In this document: piece after piece, positions 19,201 through 26,659 of the stretch
Layout: the number at the start of each line of letters is the position of its first letter
Numbering within the stretch: position 1 is the first letter of the stretch
Origin: an uncultured Aquimarina sp.
GTDB lineage: Bacteria; Bacteroidota; Bacteroidia; Flavobacteriales; Flavobacteriaceae
Assembly: GCF_947500065.1 (NCBI RefSeq)
Contig: NZ_CANMQT010000002.1
Span: forward strand, 310,001-374,000
DNA: 64,000 nt
Direction of reading: 5' to 3'
Position numbers and translations under genes: made by a program
The notes under the pieces: model-generated
Database searches by the model: none
What the model was told of the DNA's origin: nothing
What the model saw: the letters and a program-made list of their open reading frames with translations, nothing else

Positions 19201-20206
19201 AAAACAAGGACATTATTCTAATGGAAAATTAACATTACAAATGATTAATAAGAAAGGTGCTCATCAAATGGCTTTTACTAGCAACACTAGAAGTACCGAA
19301 TTATCTGATGAGGAAAATAATATACAAACCGTAACATTATCTGGATCATATAATGAACAAGTTACGATAGATACAGGATACTTGTTTGACATTGGATTTT
19401 CTATTCAAGGAGAGCATACTACTAAACTAGATGCACTGTATTTGGCAGATGGTCCTTGGGGAATAGATTTTCAAGAGCAAGGTGCGATTATCGAAAACTT
19501 CGAAGTACTTGCACATACACCAATAGAAAATGAGAGTTCATATATAATTGAACGTAATGCAACTGTAAAAGGAGAAGTAAAAGAAACCTTTAATTTATTT
19601 AGAAACATATTAGCTGGTGAACTTACTTTGGATGTTGCTGAATATGATGCACTACAGTTTGAGATGAACTCCACAAAAGATGTAGAAGTGATTTTGGTTA
19701 CTAAAGATCTTATAGATTGGAATAACAGGCTTAGATTCGAAATAAAAGCGAATACAGAAAATAAAATGTACACCATTGCTTTCTCTGATTTCACTAATGG
19801 AAATCAATCAGTAACTGATATTAAAGACGTAAGAAGCATTGTGTTTTCTACACAAGGAGATTATCAAAACTTTTCCCCTTTTAGTCTAAATATTCAAAAC
19901 ACATCATTTGTACAATCTAATATGTTAAGTACTGAAGATCAAAGTCCAGTGGCAGTTACTAAAATCACGAGTTATCCTAATCCATTTTCTACTACAACTT
20001 ATATTAAAGTACCAGAAACAGTGCAAGGGAATATAATGATTACAGTGGTAGATATGTTAGGAAGAATTGTACGAAACGAAAAACTGCAAATGGTTAGTAA
20101 CAATGAAGCCATTTTCGAATCCAAAAACTTAAAAACAGGAATCTATAAATACATAATAACAGATAACAATAATAAAAAATACATAAGTAGTTTTATGAAA
20201 CAATAA
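16250..20206 (+). CDS. T9SS-secreted surface protein with TSP3 repeats and DUF4114
   Basis: This 1318-residue protein opens with a signal peptide (MKKITFLLALLITSTINAQQ). A propeller-like region of the DUF6923/SMP-30 kind (about 25-250) is followed by thrombospondin type 3 calcium-binding repeats rich in DxDxDG (about 256-500), a DUF4114 domain (about 580-740; WITFVGEGAGYKNTLGFYTYD), a long uncharacterised part and a type A T9SS tail (about 1240-1318; SYPNPFSTTTYI, GIYKYII). It should be exported and fixed to or released from the cell surface. Its LytTR-type promoter links it to the H-NOX operon and the polysaccharide genes, so a matrix or adhesion role is likely but unproven. It is flanked on both sides by terminators and thus monocistronic. 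Confidence 0.88.
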   Translation: MKKITFLLALLITSTINAQQPFECDEGNFYQVISGAMKAYDPVTGSYSDALHTYSSYNAGGYNVVDNYLYAIKSSDNHLLRIGKDMVVDLGAITPDGTSAFGGGYAADVDPEGNLWVFQNTNKKTFHKITNLSGYNGSSSPDFEVVEADVASPSNCADIAYVNGAFYGGSRGKLYKWDLSSGSPVFTSKSVTNLPSSTFGAAYADANNRLYLSDNNGGLYLINNYESATPTATLLNLTETTNSNDGFKCANGKSPLDKDQDGVLDSMDEDCDGDGILNILECNGIDPYGDDDDDDLFNYLDNDVSGNGDNVVQDAFDRDGDGMPDFLDIDSDNDGIYDIVEAGQGDKDTNNDGICNALDTNYADSDNDGIADAFDADQTGSTFIPLDTDNDTIYDCYDIDSDNDGIVDIIEGQYSESYKGLSNIDQDRDGLDDAFDSDFNGTFNGLVDTDNDSLYDHLDVDSNNNGILDTTEAYDSDGDGIAETIASGNDTDQDGLDDNFDLMKTSFAPENGGQTPGSFPIPEICDRYNYLGEFSSDGTPLYLDEKDIVSQETITMINDALPESYPVPDFNPHYISSGYDTDVVLEASADIWITFVGEGAGYKNTLGFYTYDINDPNPSMPVPEDITIIFPNVSAVGSGGSLEIGDKVNIGSFPPDTGIGWVLLANAWSDGCVGTGNWQLYSNPDYNPESDSVLRHHNVLLSDPDNERIILGFEDIRRDYASCDQDFNDTLFYITASPYTAIKTDNYVGIDTATDVTSANDGGLESNGNLASLIAKRNFNRTKTNSIFNTKKSQQRFEPRKKSYKSGNNDDLSIYFPETGLLGNETTYVSSPEDLIGITNAEAVFSVDYYQADSRVAAGLATITKGGIYDHSKTICDRLNGSKLLDVRTVMIKGHTMVSTKIERASGEIEYALTFSIKEEASENEIYSLWNIADYPEGDYKNFQIWGGSVSQVANIANHILDEFVAEKPLRSHEVTERVPTVFVKQGHYSNGKLTLQMINKKGAHQMAFTSNTRSTELSDEENNIQTVTLSGSYNEQVTIDTGYLFDIGFSIQGEHTTKLDALYLADGPWGIDFQEQGAIIENFEVLAHTPIENESSYIIERNATVKGEVKETFNLFRNILAGELTLDVAEYDALQFEMNSTKDVEVILVTKDLIDWNNRLRFEIKANTENKMYTIAFSDFTNGNQSVTDIKDVRSIVFSTQGDYQNFSPFSLNIQNTSFVQSNMLSTEDQSPVAVTKITSYPNPFSTTTYIKVPETVQGNIMITVVDMLGRIVRNEKLQMVSNNEAIFESKNLKTGIYKYIITDNNNKKYISSFMKQ

Positions 20207-20229
20207 AAGGTTAGTTTCGGATTTGGGTT

Positions 20230-20270
20230 GATAGCTAGAATAAAATTCTATTTTATTCTAGCTATCTTTT
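20230..20270 (+). terminator. Strong terminator between convergent genes
   Basis: A long hairpin with arms GATAGCTAGAATAAAA and TTTTATTCTAGCTATC (20230-20266) is followed by TTTTT on the plus strand. It ends the T9SS protein gene; its right arm overlaps the stop codon of the convergent gene at 20262, so it may also stop that transcript, though no T run follows on the minus strand. Confidence 0.85.
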
Positions 20271-20927
20271 TGTATCAATACTACTCGTATTTGATTTAAC
20301 TTTAAACCTTAATACTGTTTTAAGCTTTTCTGGTGCTACTTTTCTAAAATCAGATAAGTAGATTTCCCTATGTGTTCTAGATAATCGGGTAAGGTTTTCT
20401 TTTTTGGCATATGCTTCCATTAATCGGAAGCTTTCTGGTTCATTGTCATAGCTTCCAATATGCATTATTTGCACACATTCCCCGTCAGTAATTTTCTCAA
20501 ATTTGATATTTCTTAATAGTTTGTGAGGCTTTTTTTCTTTTACTTGATTACGCATTTGTTCAAAGAAAGTTTCATTGATAAAGTTAGGTTGTCTAATCAT
20601 TAATTTAAAAACCAAGTCATCTTTATCAAAAGTACCGTTATATGCTTTTTTAGCTTCCTTGTTAAGATCCCAAACCCCTTCTAGAGGATACACTGTATAA
20701 TCAAAATATCCTTTAGGTTTAGTTTTCTCTTTTTTAAGATTCATTTTTATTGCGTAAGCCATAGCATACAAAACCCCTATATACTCAGCAAAAAAATCAC
20801 TGTTTGGGTTGCCCTCGCCTTCTATAGTAACAAACTTATATTCTGGTATTTGTATTTTCTCAGGGTTAGTTTTTGGTAGATACATTCGTTTTTCACTTTT
20901 CCTCCATTCGTGTTTTACACTACTCAT
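20262..20927 (-). CDS. GyrI-like small-molecule-binding protein
   Basis: A 221-residue cytoplasmic protein of the GyrI-like/COG4832 family, with the characteristic end IYLSDFRKVAPEKLKTVLRF and a central HIGSYDNEPESF segment. The fold is the effector-binding domain also found in AraC and MerR regulators, but no DNA-binding domain is attached, and the ligand is unknown. It is monocistronic and convergent with the T9SS protein gene. No LytTR-type repeat precedes it, so it is probably unrelated to the neighbouring polysaccharide genes. Confidence 0.8.
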   Translation of the reverse strand: MSSVKHEWRKSEKRMYLPKTNPEKIQIPEYKFVTIEGEGNPNSDFFAEYIGVLYAMAYAIKMNLKKEKTKPKGYFDYTVYPLEGVWDLNKEAKKAYNGTFDKDDLVFKLMIRQPNFINETFFEQMRNQVKEKKPHKLLRNIKFEKITDGECVQIMHIGSYDNEPESFRLMEAYAKKENLTRLSRTHREIYLSDFRKVAPEKLKTVLRFKVKSNTSSIDTKR

Positions 20928-21048
20928 TTTATATTACTTTTTAAGATGTAATACAAAGTTAAAAACAAGAGTGACAACCCTATGTCAGTTGGAATAGATA
21001 TTTAGTAAATGAATCAGCAGATTTTAAATAGTACTGTCGAAGGTACTA

Positions 21049-23136
21049 TTATCTTTTATTTTGTTTCCCTTTTTGAAGTTTCATAATCTTCTTATTAAAA
21101 ATAGGTTGTTTTAGAAAGTACCATTTTAATAAAAACCCAAATTCTGTAAATTCAAAACCTGTTGCAGTAGCAGAAGCAATATTACTATATTTACCATATA
21201 ATGTGCCAATTAAACGGTCAGAGAAACTATATCCTAGCTTACCTTCTGCTCTATATGTTGTAGTTCCAGGATCATCTTCTATAAACTGATAACCAGCAGC
21301 TCCATTCAATCCATAAAACCATTTACCACTATCTTTACTAATCATATCTGCAAAAACTTCTACCACATTAAATTTTTCAGGACTAAAATAAATAGTAGGA
21401 ACTTGATTAGCAAAAGTCATGTGTTGATAATTGACCCCTAGTTTTACAGCTGGCCTATTAAATATGTTATAGTATAATGAAGTGAATAATAAATTTCGAC
21501 TATTATTATCAGTTTGTGATGTATATATATACTGCGTATACCAACCTAAGTTTATATTGGTACTAAGATTATAATTTAAAAAGTAGTTATTCATTACAAT
21601 TTCGCGATCAATCAAATCAGCATTAAAATTTTGTAACTGGCGTTGATATCCAATATCAAGATTTTGTAATCTAAATGGTTTTGTAGTTAATCGTATCTCA
21701 CCAGTCCATTGTGTATAATCATTTGTAAAAGCATTCGACTTACTGATACCTCCCTTTGTTATTAAAGACAAGTTACCATTAAATTTATAAGAAAATCGCA
21801 ATGCTAATTCATTGGATGAAGCTTCATTTTTAAATACAGTATTTTTCGTTCTACGATGTACATATTCTAATTCTGATTTAAACTTGGTTGATAAAGGTAA
21901 CTCAGAACGAAATGCTAGATTTACAGCTTCATTATTACCATTATCAAACGTAAAAGCCGTTTTTAATTCTACGAAAGGAGTATATGAAGACTTCAATGTT
22001 TTAATTAACTTTTCTGCATCTGGTTGCTTGGGATAATAGTCTAATGTTTTAAAAGCATATACAAAAGCCTTCTTGTCATCTCCTGTCGCCCGATATGCAT
22101 TTGCAATCCCCAAGTTTCCATCAAAAGACCCTTCGCTTTTCGATAAAATATTAGTATAACTCTGTATACTTGATTTAAATTTACTAGTATACATACCCTC
22201 TGTAGCCGACAATGCCAATACTCTAGGTTCATCTGGGTATTCTAATTTTAATTGTTCTAGTTCTTTAATAGCACTAGAAAATTTTCGATTCCATAACAAT
22301 GCCTGGATATATCGTTCTTGGGTAGACAAGTATAGATTCTTATCATCTTTATACTTTTCAACTTTTGACTTTGCCGTTGTAGCTAGATCAAGTGCTTTCT
22401 TTTCTTTTTTATTTTTATGTGCTACTAACGCCAAACCATTTAAGGACAATATACTATCTTTAGAATTGGTAGCTAAAGCCTTATATGTCTTTTCTGCAGA
22501 TCCCATATCATTCGTAACCAGATATATGTTTGCTTTATTAAGCTGAGTATCTTTGTCACCAGGATAATCTAAAAGGTTTTTATCCAATAAAATAAGTGCT
22601 TCTACATATTGTTTATTTTGTGATAATTCATTAGCATATCCAAGACGAATGTATTTTCTAGAGGTTAATGCATTTGGATTCCCTGCTTTTAATTGTAATG
22701 CTTTATTTACTTGGGTTAATGCTTTTTTATAGCTCTTACGATTAGAAAGGGTATTGGCATATCCTAAAACTGCGGGGAAACTTGTTTTATCTTCCTCAAC
22801 TAATTTTACATAAAAAGATTCTGCTTCAGAAAATTGATTGTTCCATAAAAGAGATTCTGCATAGTTTAGTTTGATTTCAAAATCTTTGGGGTATTCATTT
22901 ATCAATGTAGCAAATATTGTCACTGCTTTTACTGAATCTCCTGACAATCCAACGGCTCTTCCATAACATAATCTTGCTGTACGGTTTTCGGGATAAGTTT
23001 TTAAAACGTTTTCAAAAAAACTTTTGGCTTCTATATATTTCCCAGTTTCTAAATAAGTAAAACCTTCTTGCATTTCTTGCGCAAAAGAGGAAAGTGCAAA
23101 TAGCCAAAAAATAATAATAGGTAATACTCGTTGCAT
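21049..23136 (-). CDS. TPR and outer-membrane barrel protein, candidate polysaccharide exporter
   Basis: This 695-residue protein has a signal peptide (MQRVLPIIIFWLFALSSFA), a periplasmic array of TPR-like helical repeats (about 20-385) and a C-terminal region of alternating beta strands (about 390-690) of the YaiO type. The same layout, TPR followed by an outer-membrane beta barrel, is used by PelB, PgaA and BcsC to carry polysaccharide across the outer membrane. It is divergent from the STAS/flippase unit, and both share the 185 bp between them, where LytTR-type repeats lie on the plus strand. Function as exporter is inferred from architecture and context; YaiO itself is poorly understood. 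Confidence 0.72.
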   Translation of the reverse strand: MQRVLPIIIFWLFALSSFAQEMQEGFTYLETGKYIEAKSFFENVLKTYPENRTARLCYGRAVGLSGDSVKAVTIFATLINEYPKDFEIKLNYAESLLWNNQFSEAESFYVKLVEEDKTSFPAVLGYANTLSNRKSYKKALTQVNKALQLKAGNPNALTSRKYIRLGYANELSQNKQYVEALILLDKNLLDYPGDKDTQLNKANIYLVTNDMGSAEKTYKALATNSKDSILSLNGLALVAHKNKKEKKALDLATTAKSKVEKYKDDKNLYLSTQERYIQALLWNRKFSSAIKELEQLKLEYPDEPRVLALSATEGMYTSKFKSSIQSYTNILSKSEGSFDGNLGIANAYRATGDDKKAFVYAFKTLDYYPKQPDAEKLIKTLKSSYTPFVELKTAFTFDNGNNEAVNLAFRSELPLSTKFKSELEYVHRRTKNTVFKNEASSNELALRFSYKFNGNLSLITKGGISKSNAFTNDYTQWTGEIRLTTKPFRLQNLDIGYQRQLQNFNADLIDREIVMNNYFLNYNLSTNINLGWYTQYIYTSQTDNNSRNLLFTSLYYNIFNRPAVKLGVNYQHMTFANQVPTIYFSPEKFNVVEVFADMISKDSGKWFYGLNGAAGYQFIEDDPGTTTYRAEGKLGYSFSDRLIGTLYGKYSNIASATATGFEFTEFGFLLKWYFLKQPIFNKKIMKLQKGKQNKR

Positions 23137-23201
23137 AACTTGTTTGGGTTTCTTTTCTACAAGGTAAGTATCTATTTCAGGATAGTTACGTCGTTCCTTA
23201 T

Positions 23202-23292
23202 TTTTTCAACGTCACCATTTTCCCATTCATCTATACAAAACAGTAACTCAACGAAATTAAGAAAAATTCCCTACTTAAATTCTTCACATTTG
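23202..23292 (+). promoter_or_regulatory. LytTR-type repeats and -7 box of the STAS/flippase unit
   Basis: Repeats at 23202-23212 (TTTTTCAACGT), 23223-23233 (CCATTCATCTA) and 23244-23254 (TAACTCAACGA) have core positions 23207, 23228 and 23249, exactly 21 bp apart. The -7-like box CACATTTG starts at 23285, 36 bp after the last core and 30 bp before the ATG. The divergent exporter gene may share this site. Confidence 0.72.
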
Positions 23293-23321
23293 TACTATTA
23301 CAAACCCTAAAAAGAAACATT

Positions 23322-23618
23322 ATGGCGCTGACAATTACGAACAATCAAGGAATTTTTGAAATTAACGGAAGTTTAATTAATAAAAACGCGTTATCGCTGG
23401 AACATCATTTCCATCAATTAATGAATCATAAAGAAAAAATAGTAATATCCTTAAGTAAAGTAAGCCATGTCGATACTTATGGTGTACGAGTGCTAACCAA
23501 CTTATATAAAAACGCCATGAAAAGTAATAAGATCTTTTATATCATAGGAAAAGAGAACAAAAAGGTACAAAAAGCATTCGGAAAAGTGAATTATATCCTT
23601 AGAAACGATTTCGTATAA
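23322..23618 (+). CDS. STAS-domain protein
   Basis: A 98-residue protein that is a single STAS (anti-sigma-factor-antagonist-like) domain. The loop that carries the phosphorylated Ser in SpoIIAA (DSSG) reads D51-T52-Y53-G54, so the canonical phosphosite is changed. No anti-sigma kinase or PP2C phosphatase gene is nearby, so it may be a protein-interaction module rather than part of a partner-switch. It leads a unit with a degraded second STAS copy and the flippase, and is driven by a LytTR-type promoter. A role in regulating polysaccharide synthesis is plausible from context only. Confidence 0.78.
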   Translation: MALTITNNQGIFEINGSLINKNALSLEHHFHQLMNHKEKIVISLSKVSHVDTYGVRVLTNLYKNAMKSNKIFYIIGKENKKVQKAFGKVNYILRNDFV

Positions 23619-23645
23619 AATCACATAATCTTAAACCCTAGAATC

Positions 23646-23945
23646 ATGGAGCTATAAATACAAAATAGACAAGGAACTTTTGGAGTAATTGGAAACTTTA
23701 CTTCAGAGAATTCAGAAAAAGTCAAAGATCATTTCAATTATCTACTTGATCATTATGAAGAAATAATAATGTGCTTTCATCGGGTTAAAAAGATTGATCA
23801 AAGAGCATTAAATGTTCTTAGACACATATACAAAAAAGCTAGCAAAAGAAGTAAGATTCTTTTTATACTAGGTAAGAAAAATAAAACAGTAGCTAAGGCT
23901 TTCAATAAAAACGAATTGACCTATATCTTTAGAAATGACTATTAA
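23646..23945 (+). pseudogene. Second STAS copy with stop at codon 4
   Basis: From ATG 23646 the frame reads M-E-L-stop (TAA 23655-23657), then stays open for 95 codons to TAA 23943. The translation aligns with the STAS protein just upstream from the first residue (MEL*IQNRQGTF against MALTITNNQGIF) through to the shared end (IFRNDY against ILRNDF). One base change explains the stop. The phosphosite loop is also altered (IDQRALN in place of VDTYGVR). The 3' end overlaps the flippase start by 11 bp. It is either a fresh pseudogene, a sequencing error, or a gene using an unusual start. The near-perfect preservation downstream argues for a recent event. Confidence 0.75.
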
Positions 23946-25182
23946 AACCTACATACCAACATTAACAGCAGAGCAAAAGTTCATGTGTAGTGTGATTATT
24001 GTCAATGGCGGTAATTACCTTTATAATCTTTTATTAGGAAGGGTTTTAGGCCCTGAACTTTTTGCTGATGCTGCTTTATTAATCACCTTTCTATTAGTTT
24101 TATCCTTTGTGGCTATGACTTTTCAATTAGCAACAGCAAAATTCTCCGTGCTTTTTGAGAAAAGCATTCTGAATCGTTTTATAAATTTAAGCTATAGATA
24201 TGCATCTCTAATCGGAATTATATTAGGAGTATTGGTAATCGTCTTTGCCAATGATTTACAAATTCTTTTTAACACAAAATCAGCTCAGATGTTTACTCTT
24301 TTTGGTATAGGCATACCTATTTACTTCATAATGAGTATAAATCGAGGGGTTTTTCAAGGAACAAAAAAGTTTAGTGAGCTTGCTATAACATATCAGAGCG
24401 AAATGATTAGCAGATTATTATTCACCTTACTATTGATCTACGTATTACCAATTCAGCCTATCATTTCTATAGCCATTGGAATTGTGCTATCATTTGTATT
24501 TAGTTTATTACCATTTAAAACAAAGGGTGTTTCGGTTTTTAAGAAGCAAACACTTCCTAAAAAATATACCAAACATATCATTAGATTCTTTATGCTTACC
24601 GCATTTTATGAATTGACACAAATCATAATTAATAACAGCGACATATTATTGGTTAAGCATTATTTTGAAGAATACGAAGCGGGACTATATGCATCATTAG
24701 CATTAATCGGTCGTGTTGTATATTTTGTAGCCTGGATGTTTGTAATGTTATTGTTACCTAAGGTAGTTCAAAAACAAAAAGACGGAGAAGCAACAGCTCC
24801 TGTTTTATTCAAGTATGTGGGATACATCACTATACTTTCGGCATGTATAGTTTTAGGATGTTATTTATTTCCAGAAACTGTAGTTAACCTAATGTTTGGT
24901 TCAGAGTATATCTCGATAGCACCCTTATTATGGAAATATGCCATTGCTACTTCTCTATTCGCAATTGCTAATATTTTTGCGTACTACTATTTATCGCTAG
25001 ATAAATATATACCAGTTTTAATATCAGGGTTATTAGGAATCTCTCAACTAGCATTGATCATATGGTTTCATGATTCGTTACATCAAGTCGTTATGATGCA
25101 AATTATTTCTATGACCGTTTTGCTAATTATCCAGTTATTATATTTCTTTTATCAAACTAAACGTATCGAAGTCTTAATGTAG
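23935..25182 (+). CDS. Polysaccharide flippase (MOP/PST superfamily)
   Basis: A 415-residue integral membrane protein with about 12 hydrophobic segments, of the Wzx/PST branch of the MOP superfamily (opening NGGNYLYNLLLGRVLGPELFADAA; later EYEAGLYASLALIGRVVYFVAW). It would move lipid-linked sugar or growing polysaccharide across the inner membrane. Its start ATG lies inside the end of the STAS pseudogene, so it probably depended on translational coupling. The GT4 gene follows 160 bp later under its own LytTR-type promoter. PelG of Pel systems belongs to the same superfamily, and a GT4 neighbour is typical of Pel; a Wzx role is the alternative, but no Wzy polymerase is seen nearby. Confidence 0.85.
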   Translation: MTIKTYIPTLTAEQKFMCSVIIVNGGNYLYNLLLGRVLGPELFADAALLITFLLVLSFVAMTFQLATAKFSVLFEKSILNRFINLSYRYASLIGIILGVLVIVFANDLQILFNTKSAQMFTLFGIGIPIYFIMSINRGVFQGTKKFSELAITYQSEMISRLLFTLLLIYVLPIQPIISIAIGIVLSFVFSLLPFKTKGVSVFKKQTLPKKYTKHIIRFFMLTAFYELTQIIINNSDILLVKHYFEEYEAGLYASLALIGRVVYFVAWMFVMLLLPKVVQKQKDGEATAPVLFKYVGYITILSACIVLGCYLFPETVVNLMFGSEYISIAPLLWKYAIATSLFAIANIFAYYYLSLDKYIPVLISGLLGISQLALIIWFHDSLHQVVMMQIISMTVLLIIQLLYFFYQTKRIEVLM

Positions 25183-25248
25183 ATAATTCGTTTCTATTAT
25201 CCTTCATCGTTTGTAGGACGATAAAAAACAGTAATCCATAGAAAAAAA

Positions 25249-25318
25249 CCACTCGTCGACAGTGATCTACGACTCACCGAAAATTCACTCACTTCTTCTT
25301 AATATTCAAGCATCTTTG
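25249..25318 (+). promoter_or_regulatory. LytTR-type repeats and -7 box of the GT4 gene
   Basis: Repeats at 25249-25259 (CCACTCGTCGA) and 25270-25280 (CGACTCACCGA) have cores at 25254 and 25275, 21 bp apart. The -7-like box CATCTTTG starts at 25311, 36 bp after the last core and 25 bp before the ATG. Confidence 0.72.
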
Positions 25319-25342
25319 TAGTGTCACCTAAAAGAAATTATT

Positions 25343-26572
25343 ATGAAACTTGCTATTGTAACCGCTTATCCACCTAGTAAAGTAACCTTAAATGAATATG
25401 CGTATCATTTGGTAAAACATTTTAGACAGAATACAGAAATTTCAGAATTAATTTTGCTTACCGATATTGATGCTAAAGAAGCAGAAATCAACTTTGAGGA
25501 ACAAGGATGCAAAGTAACTATAAAACCTTGCTGGAAATTCAATAGTTATTCGAATGTAATTTCTGTGATGAAAGCAGTAAGACAAATTTCACCCGATGCG
25601 ATATTATTTAATTTACAATTCATGAAGTTTGGAGATAAGAAGGTTCCAGCTGCTTTAGGGTTATTATTACCGTGGTTTTGTAAAATAAAAAAGATTCCTA
25701 CCATCGTTTTATTGCATAATATTATGGAACAGGTAGATCTACAAAGTGCCGGTTTTACCAAAAACAAAGTCTTGCAAAAAATTTATCAACTTATAGGAAC
25801 ATCTCTTACTAAGTTGATATTAAAAGCAGATACTGTAGCGGTAACTATAAGTAAGTATGTTACCATTCTTGAAGAAAAATATATCGCCAATAATGTTACT
25901 CTTATTCCTCACGGAACCTTTGAATTACCATCAAAACCAAGTTATGAAGTTAATGAAGGGCCTCTTAAAGTAATGACTTTTGGGAAGTTTGGAACTTACA
26001 AAAAAGTAGAAATACTGATAGAAGCAGTAGAAAAAATACGATCAAGAACTGATGCCAACATAGAAATCGTTATTGCCGGAACTGATAATCCTAATGTATC
26101 TGGATATCTTAAATCGATGGAAGAAAAATATGCAGCAGTACCTCAACTAACTTTTACAGGATATGTAGCTGAAGAGGATGTTCCAAAAATCTTTGGAGAA
26201 AGTGCTGTAGTGGTATTTCCATACACTTCTACTACAGGAAGTTCTGGAGTATTACATCAGGCAGGTAGTTATGGTAAAGCAGTGGTTATGCCTGATCTGG
26301 GAGATCTAAGTATTCTAGTAAAAGAAGAAGGATATAAAGGTGAATTTTTTAATCCACAAAGCATGGAGAGTTTGGCCGATGGTATTGAAAAAATAATCCT
26401 TGATTCTTCTTACAGCGCTGAATTAGGCCAAGCAAATTATAAAGCTGCAACTGCTTATCCTATGAGTAGAATTACTCAAATGTATATTGATGCTTTTAAA
26501 GAAATTAGTAAACCCAATATTGTAGATTTTCAAAAAGCCAACACAGTTTTTATAACGAAAAAATCATTTTAA
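25343..26572 (+). CDS. GT4-family glycosyltransferase
   Basis: A 409-residue cytoplasmic glycosyltransferase with GT-B fold. The N-terminal half starts MKLAIVTAYPPSKVTLNEYAYHL; the C-terminal nucleotide-sugar half has FGKFGTYKKVEILIEAVEKI, a GYVAEEDVPKIFGES segment and the donor-site run TGSSGVLHQAGSYGKAVVMP, typical of GT4 (RfaB/PelF-like) retaining enzymes. It is a single gene with a LytTR-type promoter and a strong terminator at 26621. In the context of the flippase and exporter it is a likely polymerising or chain-building enzyme. Donor and acceptor cannot be told from sequence. Confidence 0.88.
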   Translation: MKLAIVTAYPPSKVTLNEYAYHLVKHFRQNTEISELILLTDIDAKEAEINFEEQGCKVTIKPCWKFNSYSNVISVMKAVRQISPDAILFNLQFMKFGDKKVPAALGLLLPWFCKIKKIPTIVLLHNIMEQVDLQSAGFTKNKVLQKIYQLIGTSLTKLILKADTVAVTISKYVTILEEKYIANNVTLIPHGTFELPSKPSYEVNEGPLKVMTFGKFGTYKKVEILIEAVEKIRSRTDANIEIVIAGTDNPNVSGYLKSMEEKYAAVPQLTFTGYVAEEDVPKIFGESAVVVFPYTSTTGSSGVLHQAGSYGKAVVMPDLGDLSILVKEEGYKGEFFNPQSMESLADGIEKIILDSSYSAELGQANYKAATAYPMSRITQMYIDAFKEISKPNIVDFQKANTVFITKKSF

Positions 26573-26620
26573 TCCCTCATCGAGGGTTCATTATCCCAAC
26601 CCGTCATCGTCATAATTGTT

Positions 26621-26650
26621 AAACACCTGTATTTCTACAGGTGTTTTTTA
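26621..26650 (+). terminator. Terminator between convergent genes
   Basis: AAACACCTGTA (26621-26631), loop TTTC, TACAGGTGTTT (26636-26646), then T run to 26649. It ends the GT4 transcript; the A run on the left arm gives T after the hairpin on the minus strand as well, so it can serve the convergent operon too. A smaller hairpin CCCTC/GAGGG is at 26574-26586. Confidence 0.85.
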
Positions 26651-26659
26651 TGTTATTTA

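Noticed and set aside
25201..25220. CATCGT at 25205 as a further LytTR-type repeat of the GT4 promoter
   Set aside because: It is 49 bp from the next repeat, out of the 21 bp register.
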